Shown here piece after piece: positions 1-7,143 of a stretch of DNA of 9,788 nucleotides. How positions within the stretch are numbered: the first letter of the stretch is position 1; each line of letters starts with the position of its first letter. This DNA is from an uncultured Eubacteriales bacterium (GTDB lineage Bacteria; Bacillota; Clostridia; Lachnospirales; Lachnospiraceae): positions 1 through 9,788 of the forward strand of contig CACZSO010000051.1 of the NCBI GenBank assembly GCA_902783795.1. The letters are read 5' to 3'. The notes under the pieces were generated by a model. That model was not told the DNA's origin. It saw only the letters and a program-made list of their open reading frames with translations, and made no database searches. The position numbers and the translations under genes were made by a program.

Positions 1-2
1 AA

Positions 3-1151
3 AAAGAAGGGACGCCGGATTCTGCCATTTACGCCCTCTTCTTTAAACTGGTGGACCTGGTGCGCCGCCATAAGGTGCGCCTGCACATCGATAATGAAAA
101 ACTTGAGGATATCGAAGGACCCTTTATCCTGCTCTCCAACCATATTTCCTTTTTCGATTTTTACTATATCCGAAAGCTCCTTTCAGACATGAACCCGGCC
201 TTTGTGGTGAACCGGCATTATGTCTCCTTCCCGGTGGTCCGGTGGATGGCAAAGAAGTCCGGCTTCATCCCCAAACGAGTTTTCCACACGGATCTCGCCA
301 CCCCCATAAAGATCTACCGCACGCTGAAGGCCGGTTATCCCGTGGTCATTTTCCCGGAAGGCCGCCTGTCCATCACCGGAGCGTCTTACCCCATCCTCGA
401 GGAGGGAGCCGCCTTTTATAAAAAGATGGGCGTGGACATCGTCCTGGCTAAGATCTCCGGCGCTTACCTGGCCGGTCCCAAATGGCGGAAACGCTTCTAT
501 AAAACGGATATCCGGGCAGCTGCTGAACGCATCATCACCGCTAAAGAGGCTAAAGGAATGACCGATGAGGCTTTGAACCGGCTGATCAGTGATACCCTGT
601 ATCACAATGAATACACAGCCCCCTTGACCACTTACCCCCAGAAAGATAAGGCGCAAGGCATTTCCGATGTGCTCTACCGCTGCATCGACTGCGGCAGCCT
701 GTACACGATAAAGGGTGTAGGCAATGACCTGGTCTGCACCGCCTGCCATTCCGTCCATCACCTGAACGAACAGTACCGGTTCGATGGAGAACCGTCTTCC
801 ATCGTGGACTATTATGCCCGTATCCAGGAACTGGAAAAGAAAGAACTGCCCGGCCTTCATCTTGAGACTCCGGTAAAAGTGGTCATTTTCCATGACAAGA
901 AACCCTTCAGGACCACAGACAAGGGTGTCTGCACCCTGACAAAAGATGCTTTTACCTACCATTCTGAAAAGGAAGGATTCACCATCGATCTTGATCATCT
1001 GATGGGGCTGCCCTTCTCCTGCCATAAGCAGTTCGAGCTGTATCATGGAGATAATCTTTACTATTTCTATCCGGAAAAGGATCCTCAGCAGGTGGTCCGC
1101 TGGGCCCTCATAGTGGACCTGATCCGGGAAGTCCGCAAGGAAGCCACATAA
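3..1151 (+). CDS. PlsC-family 1-acyl-glycerol-3-phosphate acyltransferase with zinc ribbon (5' partial)
   Basis: This is probably a membrane-associated acyltransferase that adds an acyl chain to lysophosphatidic acid or a related acceptor in phospholipid synthesis. The family's catalytic HX4D motif is visible as NHISFFD (bases 138-158), and the substrate-binding block as FPEGRLS (351-371). After the acyltransferase domain there is a four-cysteine zinc ribbon, with CxxC pairs encoded at 681-692 and 735-746, followed by about 130 residues I do not recognise. A GTG at 51 could be read as a start, but the frame stays open to the left edge (from base 3) and no ribosome binding site precedes that GTG, so the true start is upstream of the window and at least 382 residues are visible. 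The zinc ribbon is unusual for the minimal PlsC family, so the exact substrate is uncertain. No clean plus-strand terminator follows; the hairpin at 1266-1298 may act weakly in this direction. Confidence 0.85.
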   Translation, partial: KEGTPDSAIYALFFKLVDLVRRHKVRLHIDNEKLEDIEGPFILLSNHISFFDFYYIRKLLSDMNPAFVVNRHYVSFPVVRWMAKKSGFIPKRVFHTDLATPIKIYRTLKAGYPVVIFPEGRLSITGASYPILEEGAAFYKKMGVDIVLAKISGAYLAGPKWRKRFYKTDIRAAAERIITAKEAKGMTDEALNRLISDTLYHNEYTAPLTTYPQKDKAQGISDVLYRCIDCGSLYTIKGVGNDLVCTACHSVHHLNEQYRFDGEPSSIVDYYARIQELEKKELPGLHLETPVKVVIFHDKKPFRTTDKGVCTLTKDAFTYHSEKEGFTIDLDHLMGLPFSCHKQFELYHGDNLYYFYPEKDPQQVVRWALIVDLIREVRKEAT

Positions 1152-1257
1152 GAAAAATGTTCTTGAAAAACGCATGTTTTATCATACATGATCCACGAAC
1201 AAAAAGCTTCCTCTTATTCGTTCAATGGATCTTCTTAGGTTTTGATCTGGAAAGCAT

Positions 1258-1298
1258 AAAAAAAGAACCGCAGCCAGTAATACCTGCCGGCTGCGGTT
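1258..1298 (-). terminator. Intrinsic terminator of the DUF4236 gene
   Basis: A perfect 10-bp stem (AACCGCAGCC at 1266-1275 with GGCTGCGGTT at 1289-1298, 13-nt loop) lies 4 bases past the stop codon. Read on the minus strand it is followed by C and then seven T (1258-1264). It could also slow plus-strand transcription from the acyltransferase gene, where only a weak T run follows. Confidence 0.88.
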
Positions 1299-1302
1299 TA
1301 TG

Positions 1303-2424
1303 TTAGCCTTCGCTCAACAGCTTCAGGCCTTTCTTCACATAGTCAGACACAGTGGCCTCCGGTTCTTCTGAAAGCGCAGGCAGGATCTTACGCACTGTAT
1401 CGTCCGAAAATCCCAGTTCCTTCAGGGCCAGGACGGCTTCCTCCAGCATAGCGTCAGATATCTCTTTGTCCTCATCTTCATAAGGCTTTATTGCCTTAAA
1501 AATAAAGGTCTGAGACAGGTTGATGCGGTTCTCGAACCGGCAGATGAAAGCATACAGGTCTTCCAGTTCATGCAGGTCCGTTTCCTCAAAAATGTCCCGG
1601 GTATATTTCACGGAATACAGGTACTGGTCCACCAGATCCCCGTCCCGGTTCCTCACAGAGGTAAAGCCCGACATGATGATCATTTCAATGTAGGGCGACA
1701 GATTGAAGAAATTGGCACTCAGGAACACCCCCAGGCTCATGACCGTCTGTGCATACTCTTCTTTCATCTGGACAGAGGTCTTCTTTTTTGAGATAAGCTT
1801 TCCGCTGGAAATGGCCGGGTAATCTGTTGGCAGGTTTTCTATCTCCGGCAGGTCCAGATCCACGTAAAGCACATGGTCTTCCAGCTCATAATTCACCCGG
1901 GCATCATAGGGAAGCTCCAGATTATTCATGAAAGAGCCGATGAAGTTCTCGATAGTATCTTCATCGCCGGCCATGTTCAGAAGGTATAGCTCCTTTCCGG
2001 CCTCAGACTCCATCTGGGCGGCATAATCATCGAAAAAGGCCTGGTTCATGACGTTTTCCGTGTATTTATGCAAATGGATCCTGGCTTCCAGATTCTTTTC
2101 ATATTCTTCCAGCACCTCTTGATAAGTCTTCATGTTATTCACCTGGGTACCGATGGAGGCCGATGGCTTAGTGTTGGGTGCCGGCTTTTTTGCATTCTTG
2201 ATCTGTTCGGCAAAGGAACTGGTACCGCCGCCGATCTTTTTTCTATAGGATAGACCGGTGCCGTTGATCCCTAACAGTGAGGGACTTAAATTAAGAAACG
2301 TGCCCCGGTTCCCGATATTGACGGTGGCGCCCTTCTTTCCTATGCTGGCGCTGACACCGCTCTTTGAAATATTCAGTCTTAGATAATTGCCAAGTTTGAC
2401 AGATTTAGAAAAACGGATTCCCAT
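1303..2424 (-). CDS. DUF4236 domain protein with RuvA-C-like tail
   Basis: The N-terminal 60 or so residues match the DUF4236 family: MGIRFSKSVKLG, then the SKSGVSASIGKKGA and GTGLSYRKKI blocks. No biochemical role is established for this domain. The middle (about residues 95-320) is acidic, probably mostly helical, and not recognised. The last 50 residues look like the three-helix C-terminal domain of RuvA: an ALKELGFSDD block, a helix, a Pro/Glu-rich loop, then VSDYVKKGLKLL. I see no signal peptide or membrane segment, so a cytoplasmic protein is likely. The ATG at 2424 is preceded by AAAGGAGA at good spacing and by an extended -10 promoter. The gene is divergent from glmS and monocistronic by its terminator. 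Family membership by the N-terminus is confident; the RuvA-like tail is inference from pattern. Confidence 0.85.
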   Translation of the reverse strand: MGIRFSKSVKLGNYLRLNISKSGVSASIGKKGATVNIGNRGTFLNLSPSLLGINGTGLSYRKKIGGGTSSFAEQIKNAKKPAPNTKPSASIGTQVNNMKTYQEVLEEYEKNLEARIHLHKYTENVMNQAFFDDYAAQMESEAGKELYLLNMAGDEDTIENFIGSFMNNLELPYDARVNYELEDHVLYVDLDLPEIENLPTDYPAISSGKLISKKKTSVQMKEEYAQTVMSLGVFLSANFFNLSPYIEMIIMSGFTSVRNRDGDLVDQYLYSVKYTRDIFEETDLHELEDLYAFICRFENRINLSQTFIFKAIKPYEDEDKEISDAMLEEAVLALKELGFSDDTVRKILPALSEEPEATVSDYVKKGLKLLSEG

Positions 2425-2439
2425 AGCTATCTCCTTTCA

Positions 2440-2462
2440 AAATCATTATAACACAATGATTT
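2440..2462 (-). promoter_or_regulatory. Extended -10 promoter within an inverted repeat, for the DUF4236 gene
   Basis: On the minus strand TGTTATAAT (2445-2453) is a consensus extended -10 element. I see no good -35 at 17 bases, which fits the extended -10 type. The element sits inside a perfect inverted repeat with 8-bp arms (AAATCATT at 2440-2447, AATGATTT at 2455-2462, 7-bp spacer), so it may be an operator. The ribosome binding site AAAGGAGA follows at 2431-2438. Confidence 0.55.
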
Positions 2463-2498
2463 CAGATGCGGTAGCGTTTATTTCATCTCTTGATTTTC

Positions 2499-2528
2499 TT
2501 GACAAATCCGCCTCTTAGGCTTTATAAT
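2499..2528 (+). promoter_or_regulatory. Consensus sigma-A type promoter reading toward glmS
   Basis: TTGACA (2499-2504) and TATAAT (2523-2528) are both perfect hexamers, separated by 18 bp. Transcription would start near 2535, giving a leader of about 148 nt before glmS. It is the strongest promoter visible in the window. Confidence 0.85.
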
Positions 2529-2545
2529 TCCTTACGTGGAACAAT

Positions 2546-2602
2546 GGCGTTCATTTCATCAGGTTTTTTGTGTATTGAAACGAACGTCTTTTTTATTTTT
2601 TT
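2546..2602 (+). terminator. Terminator-like hairpin in the glmS leader
   Basis: Bases 2546-2558 pair with 2576-2588 (13 positions, one A-C mismatch and one G-U), closing a 17-nt loop. The stem is followed directly by a T-rich tract, TTTTTT-A-TTTTTTT (2589-2602). It begins about 11 nt after the predicted transcription start. It may be a leader attenuator for glmS or the end of a short RNA of about 65 nt. No strong second promoter is visible between it and glmS. Confidence 0.6.
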
Positions 2603-2640
2603 AAAGCAAAAAGATCCTTTATTAAACGTATTACTGATAC

Positions 2641-2668
2641 AAAAAGCCGCCTCTTGCCAAGGTGCGGC
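2641..2668 (-). terminator. Hairpin before the glmS ribosome binding site; terminator-like on the minus strand
   Basis: GCCGC (2646-2650) pairs with GCGGC (2664-2668), and an inner CTT/AAG helix is possible with bulges. Read on the minus strand the stem is followed by TTTTT (2645-2641), the form of an intrinsic terminator that would stop antisense transcripts before they reach the DUF4236 promoter. Read on the plus strand it is a GC-rich leader hairpin ending 5 bases before the glmS GGAG. Confidence 0.45.
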
Positions 2669-2682
2669 GGAATGGAGTTATT

Positions 2683-4527
2683 ATGTGTGGAATCGTTGGT
2701 TTTACCAGCAGAAATATCCAGGCAGCGCCGGTCCTCCTGCAGGGCCTTCAGCGGCTGGAATACAGAGGCTATGATTCAGCAGGTATTGCTGTAAGAAATG
2801 GAGAGGAAGACCCTGTGGTGGTCCGGGCGAAGGGACGCCTGAAGATCCTGGAAGAAAAGACGAACAGCGGTCTGGCCATCCCCGGCTGCTGCGGCATCGG
2901 CCATACCCGGTGGGCCACTCACGGAGAGCCCAGCGAACGCAATGCCCATCCTCATATAACAGAGGATATGAATGTGATCGGTGTGCATAACGGCATCATC
3001 GAAAACTATACAGAGCTGAAGGAAAAGCTGGAAAATAACGGCTATAGATTCTACAGCGAAACAGACACGGAAGTAGCCGTAAAGCTGGTGGATTATTATT
3101 ACAAAAAATACAAAGTCGGGCCCATCGATGCCTTGGCTAAGACCATGGTGCGTGTCCGTGGTTCCTACGCCCTGGCTGTCATGTTCAGGGATTATCCGGG
3201 CCAGATCTATACCGCCCGTAAGGATTCTCCCATGATCATGGGCGTCAGCGATGATGCTTCCTATGTGGCCTCAGATGTTCCCGCCATCCTCCAGTACACC
3301 CGCACAGTCTATTACATGGACAACCTGGAAATGGCCTGCCTGGAGCCCGGAAAAGTGACGTTTTATGACCTGAACGGTGATGTGGTGAATAAAGATACCA
3401 CTACTATCGAGTGGGACGCTGAAAGCGCAGAAAAAGGTGGTTTCGAGCACTTCATGATGAAGGAGATCCATGAACAGCCCAAGGCTATCCGCGATACTAT
3501 GAACTCCTGCATCACCCCCGAGGGACTCATCGACCTTTCTGCCGCTGGCCTTACCGATGATATCATCCGCAGCATCAAGAGCATCACCATCGTAGCCTGC
3601 GGTTCTGCCTGGCATGTGGGCATGGCTTCCCAGTATGTGTTTGAGGACCTGGTCCGGATGCCGGTCCGCGTGGAAGTCGCCTCCGAATTCCGGTACCGTA
3701 ACCCCATCCTGGATCCCGAAGGCCTGGTGATCATCATCTCCCAGTCCGGCGAGACTGCCGACAGCCTGGCAGCCTTAAGGGAAGCTAAGGCCATGGGCGT
3801 CAGGACCCTGGGCATCGTGAACGTGGTGGGCAGCTCTATCGCCAGGGAAGCAGACCATGTCTTCTATACCATGGCCGGTCCTGAGATCGCGGTCGCCACC
3901 ACCAAGGCTTATTCAGCCCAGCTCATCGCCATGGATATCCTGGCCATGCAGTTTGCTTATCTTAAGGGTAATTTAGATGAAAAAGGCCTCATCGCCATGA
4001 CAACGGAGATGAGGACTTTGCCTGATAAAGTGGATCATCTGATCGAAGATGAGGAACGGATCCAGTGGTTTGCCACCAAGTTCTCCAATGCCCGCGACGT
4101 GTTCTTCATCGGCCGCGGCCTGGATTACGCCATCTGCCTGGAGGGCAGCCTGAAGATGAAGGAGATCTCCTACATCCACAGCGAAGCCTACGCTGCCGGC
4201 GAGTTAAAACACGGCACCATCAGCCTGGTGGAAGACGGCATCCTGGTGATCGGTGTGCTTACCCAGAATGATCTTTACGAAAAGACGGTCAGCAATCTGG
4301 TGGAAGTCAAGAGCCGGGGCGGGTATCTAGCCAGCATCACAAATTACGGCCACTATGAAATAGAGGACACGGTAAACTTTAATGTGTATGTACCCCGCAC
4401 AGATCCTCACTTTGCCGCTACATTGGCGGTGATCCCGCTGCAGCTCATGGGCTATTATCTGGCGGTGGCTAAGGGCCTGGATGTGGACAAGCCCCGGAAC
4501 CTGGCTAAATCTGTTACAGTGGAATAA
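2683..4527 (+). CDS. glmS: Glutamine--fructose-6-phosphate aminotransferase (isomerizing)
   Basis: GlmS makes glucosamine-6-phosphate from fructose-6-phosphate and glutamine, feeding UDP-GlcNAc and peptidoglycan synthesis in the cytoplasm. The 614-residue product is close to the usual family length of about 600-610. It starts MCGIVGF: Cys2 is the amidotransferase nucleophile after Met removal, which fixes the ATG at 2683 (GGAG at 2674-2677) over an in-frame GTG at 2662. The glutaminase domain shows HTRWATHG (74-81), HNGIIEN (102-108) and SETDTE (125-130). Two SIS domains follow, with the CGSAWHVG and SQSGETADSL sugar-phosphate loops in the first. The second carries LKMKEISYIHSEAYAAGELKHG and the conserved DKPRNLAKSVTVE tail. 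No glmS ribozyme core is visible in the leader, so control probably runs through the strong promoter and leader hairpins. The gene ends 17 bp before the convergent feo operon. Confidence 0.97.
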   Translation: MCGIVGFTSRNIQAAPVLLQGLQRLEYRGYDSAGIAVRNGEEDPVVVRAKGRLKILEEKTNSGLAIPGCCGIGHTRWATHGEPSERNAHPHITEDMNVIGVHNGIIENYTELKEKLENNGYRFYSETDTEVAVKLVDYYYKKYKVGPIDALAKTMVRVRGSYALAVMFRDYPGQIYTARKDSPMIMGVSDDASYVASDVPAILQYTRTVYYMDNLEMACLEPGKVTFYDLNGDVVNKDTTTIEWDAESAEKGGFEHFMMKEIHEQPKAIRDTMNSCITPEGLIDLSAAGLTDDIIRSIKSITIVACGSAWHVGMASQYVFEDLVRMPVRVEVASEFRYRNPILDPEGLVIIISQSGETADSLAALREAKAMGVRTLGIVNVVGSSIAREADHVFYTMAGPEIAVATTKAYSAQLIAMDILAMQFAYLKGNLDEKGLIAMTTEMRTLPDKVDHLIEDEERIQWFATKFSNARDVFFIGRGLDYAICLEGSLKMKEISYIHSEAYAAGELKHGTISLVEDGILVIGVLTQNDLYEKTVSNLVEVKSRGGYLASITNYGHYEIEDTVNFNVYVPRTDPHFAATLAVIPLQLMGYYLAVAKGLDVDKPRNLAKSVTVE

Positions 4528-4556
4528 AACCTGGAAACTATTATCTATTTTCCAGG
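4523..4556 (-). terminator. Intrinsic terminator of the feo operon
   Basis: CCTGGAAA (4530-4537) and TTTCCAGG (4549-4556) form a perfect 8-bp stem with an 11-nt loop. On the minus strand it is followed by TTTTATT (4529-4523). It overlaps the last codons and stop of the small feo gene on one side and the glmS stop codon on the other. Confidence 0.65.
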
Positions 4557-4721
4557 CTGTACTGACTTCTCTTCTGCCTTATACGGGCAACTGCCGGTAC
4601 AGCCGGAACATCCACAGGCGGAGCATGAGGCTCCGCCTTTTTTCTGCCTTATCATATGCCTGAGAGCCAGAAACAGGGCAGAGACTACAACTAATATAAT
4701 TAATATATCCCAGAAATTCAT
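4545..4721 (-). CDS. FeoB-associated Cys-rich membrane protein (58 aa)
   Basis: This small gene starts at an ATG at 4721, 18 bp after the feoB stop, behind a strong GGAAGGAGAG ribosome binding site, and stops with TAG at 4545. The product has one N-terminal membrane helix (residues 3-20, DILIILVVVSALFLAL), a basic patch RHMIRQKK, then five cysteines in the order C-x2-C-x-C-x2-C-x3-C (33, 36, 38, 41, 45), followed by PYKAEE. This is the layout of the FeoB-associated Cys-rich membrane protein family found downstream of feoB in Firmicutes. The family is often thought to take part in or regulate ferrous iron uptake, possibly by binding metal or an Fe-S cluster at the inner membrane face, but its mechanism is not settled. 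It is probably co-transcribed with, and translated right after, feoAB. The codons for KK-GGA-SCSA also encode the glmS terminator on the other strand. Confidence 0.9.
   Translation of the reverse strand: MNFWDILIILVVVSALFLALRHMIRQKKGGASCSACGCSGCTGSCPYKAEEKSVQPGK
4616..4643 (+). terminator. Intrinsic terminator of glmS, inside the convergent small gene
   Basis: GGCGGAGC (4617-4624) and GCTCCGCC (4630-4637) form a perfect 8-bp stem (9 with the flanking A-T), with a 5-nt loop, followed by TTTTTT (4638-4643). It lies about 90 bases past the glmS stop, wholly inside the reading frame of the minus-strand Cys-rich protein gene. Confidence 0.88.
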
Positions 4722-4739
4722 GGCTTTCTCTCCTTCCTG

Positions 4740-7082
4740 TCAGAACAGGCCTCCAATGAGATGGACCACCAAAGCTCCCAGCCAGGCTATGGCACATTGC
4801 CAGATGATAACATAAAATGCCCATTTCCGCCCCAATTCCCGCCGGATGGACGCGATGGCTGCCACGCAGGGCGTGTACAACAGGCTGAAGATCAGGATGC
4901 CGGCAGCTGCCAGAGAGCTTAAGGCTGCCGTGACGCCGCCCTCAGCCCTGAAGAGCACTTCCATGACAGAAACCACACTTTCTTTCGCCATAAACCCCGT
5001 AATAAAAGAGGTGATGATACGCCAGTCCCCCAGGCCCACCGGCTTAAAGAGCGGCGAGATAAAGCCCGCGAGTATTGCCAGGATGCTGTCATGGGAGTTT
5101 GTGACCAGATTAAAACGGAAGTCAAAACTCTTCAAAAACCAGACCACGATGGTGGCGATCAGGATCACAGAAAAAGCCCGCTGCAGGAAGTCTTTTGACT
5201 TATCCCACAGAAGCCTGGCCACATTTTTAATGCCGGGCAGCCGGTAATTCGGAAGCTCCATGACGAAGGGCACCGCATGGCCTTTAAACAGCGTCTTCCT
5301 GTACAATAAGGCTGCCAGGATCCCGATGATGATGCCGGTGAGATAAATGCCTGTCATGAAAAGAGCTTTATACTTAAGGAAAAATGCATTGACAAAAAAG
5401 GCATAGATCGGCAGTTTTGCCGTGCAGCTCATAAAGGGCGTCAGCAGGATGGTCATTTTTCTGTCCCGCTCACTGGGCAATGTCCGGGTAGACATGACCG
5501 CTGGCACCGTGCAGCCGAAGCCGATCAGCATGGGGACGATGCTCCTGCCGGAGAGTCCCAGTTTACGCAAAAGCTTATCCATCACGAAGGCTACCCGGGC
5601 AATGTACCCGCTGTCCTCCAGGATAGACAGGAAGAAGAACATGGTGATGATGACCGGCAGAAAACTTAAAACACTGCCGACCCCTTCGAAAATACCATCG
5701 ATGACCAGACCGTGCAGCACCTCATTGACTCCCGCTGATGTAAAAGCCCGGTCGATCAGGCCTTTCAGCCCATTGATACCACTGGCCAGCAGGTCCTGGA
5801 AGAATGCGCCGATGACATTGAAGGTCAGATAGAAGACCAGGCCCATGACTCCGATAAACACGGGGATGGCGGTGTATTTTCCGGTGAGGAAACGGTCCAG
5901 TTTCTGGCTTCTTAAATGTTCACGGCTCTCTTTCGGCTTCACCACGCAGGTTTCGCACACCTTCATGATAAAGGCAAACCGCATATCCGCCATGGCTGCT
6001 TTCCGGTCCAGGCCCCGCTCCTTTTCCATCTGCAGGGATATGTGTTCCAGCATTTCCTGTTCGTTTTCATCCAGTTCAAGCTGTTCCAGGATCTTCTCAT
6101 CACCCTCGATCAGCTTGCTGGCGGCAAACCGGACCGGCAGTCCGGCATGGTCTGCATGGTCGTGGATCAGGTGGATCACCGCATGCAGGCAGCGATGCAC
6201 CGCCCCGCCATGGTCTTCCTGCCCGCAAAAGTCCTGTTTTAAGGGTTTTTCCTGATATCTGGCTATATGGATAGCATGCTCAGTAAGTTCGTGGATACCC
6301 TCGTTTTTCGCTGCAGAAATGGGCACTACGGGAACGCCCAGCATGTTCTCCATGGCATTCACATCGATGAAGCCGCCGTTCCCCGTCATCTCATCCATCA
6401 TATTGAGGGCTACGACTACTGGGATATCCATTTCCAGCAGCTGGATAGTCAGGTACAGGTTTCTCTCGATGTTCGTAGCATCTACGATATTGATCACCGC
6501 TTTCGGTTTTTCCTTCAGCACGAAATCCCGGGAGATCAGTTCTTCACTGGAGTAGGGGGACATAGAATAGATTCCCGGCAGATCCGTGATCAAGGTGTTT
6601 TCATGACCGATGATCACCCCGTCCTTCCGGTCCACAGTAACACCGGGGAAATTGCCCACATGCTGCCGGGAACCCGTCAGCTGGTTGAACAGCGTGGTCT
6701 TTCCGCTGTTCTGATTTCCTACCAGGGCAAAGGTCAGCTGTGTTCCTTCCGGCAGAGGAGTGCCGCTGCCCTTGGGATGGAACTTGCCGCCCTCACCTAA
6801 GCCCGGATGCGCTTTCTCTCCGGAAACTATTTTCTGCAGCTCCTGATCCGCCGTCTCAGGTACCTCTGTGATCTCTATCTGCGCGGCATCATCCAGCCGG
6901 AGGGTCAGTTCATACCCATGGATCCTGAGTTCCATGGGATCCCCCATAGGCGCATACTTGACCACCGTTACCTGTACACCGGGGATCACACCCATATCCA
7001 GAAAATGCTGCCGAAGCGCACCTTCTCCGCCTACAACCGTAACTACCGCGCTCTTCCCTGGTTCCAATTCTCTTAATGTCAT
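4740..7082 (-). CDS. feoB: Ferrous iron transporter, FeoA-FeoB fusion
   Basis: This 780-residue protein joins the two main parts of the Feo ferrous iron uptake system. Residues 1-75 are an SH3-like FeoA domain (MTLRELEPGK, LRQHFLDMGVIPG, GYELTLRLDDA). A linker of about 40 residues leads to the FeoB G domain, with G1 GNQNSGKT (122-129), G3 DLPG (167-170), G4 NMMD (227-230) and G5 SAA (256-258). A His/Cys-containing cytoplasmic segment (268-312) precedes the membrane part. The first Gate region is GFGCTVPAVMSTR (521-533) and the second LYTPCVAAIASIRRE (735-749), with many hydrophobic helices between and after. The start is the ATG at 7082, which begins the FeoA domain behind AGGAGAGG. The frame is open further upstream to 7445, but that part runs through the tandem repeats and has no family match. 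Iron-dependent control is expected, but I could not define a Fur or DtxR box. Confidence 0.95.
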   Translation of the reverse strand: MTLRELEPGKSAVVTVVGGEGALRQHFLDMGVIPGVQVTVVKYAPMGDPMELRIHGYELTLRLDDAAQIEITEVPETADQELQKIVSGEKAHPGLGEGGKFHPKGSGTPLPEGTQLTFALVGNQNSGKTTLFNQLTGSRQHVGNFPGVTVDRKDGVIIGHENTLITDLPGIYSMSPYSSEELISRDFVLKEKPKAVINIVDATNIERNLYLTIQLLEMDIPVVVALNMMDEMTGNGGFIDVNAMENMLGVPVVPISAAKNEGIHELTEHAIHIARYQEKPLKQDFCGQEDHGGAVHRCLHAVIHLIHDHADHAGLPVRFAASKLIEGDEKILEQLELDENEQEMLEHISLQMEKERGLDRKAAMADMRFAFIMKVCETCVVKPKESREHLRSQKLDRFLTGKYTAIPVFIGVMGLVFYLTFNVIGAFFQDLLASGINGLKGLIDRAFTSAGVNEVLHGLVIDGIFEGVGSVLSFLPVIITMFFFLSILEDSGYIARVAFVMDKLLRKLGLSGRSIVPMLIGFGCTVPAVMSTRTLPSERDRKMTILLTPFMSCTAKLPIYAFFVNAFFLKYKALFMTGIYLTGIIIGILAALLYRKTLFKGHAVPFVMELPNYRLPGIKNVARLLWDKSKDFLQRAFSVILIATIVVWFLKSFDFRFNLVTNSHDSILAILAGFISPLFKPVGLGDWRIITSFITGFMAKESVVSVMEVLFRAEGGVTAALSSLAAAGILIFSLLYTPCVAAIASIRRELGRKWAFYVIIWQCAIAWLGALVVHLIGGLF

Positions 7083-7143
7083 GCCGGTCCCTCTCCTGTT
7101 TTTATATGTTAAACTGCTCAATGATAAAAATGCCAGTGAAGTT

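Noticed and set aside
183..1175. Long minus-strand open frame opposite the acyltransferase
   Set aside because: It has no ribosome binding site or family motif and lies opposite a gene with clear catalytic motifs; it is a shadow.
2535..2682. glmS ribozyme in the leader
   Set aside because: The leader is short and AT-rich, and none of the conserved ribozyme core segments I know from Bacillus-type glmS ribozymes can be found.
2662..2682. Earlier GTG start for glmS
   Set aside because: GlmS needs Cys directly after the initiator Met; the ATG at 2683 gives MCGIVGF and has GGAG at the right distance.
2544..2774. Leader ORF starting MAFISSGFLC and overlapping the glmS start
   Set aside because: It has only a weak ribosome binding site, runs through the terminator-like hairpin and continues out of frame into glmS; it is more likely a chance open frame.
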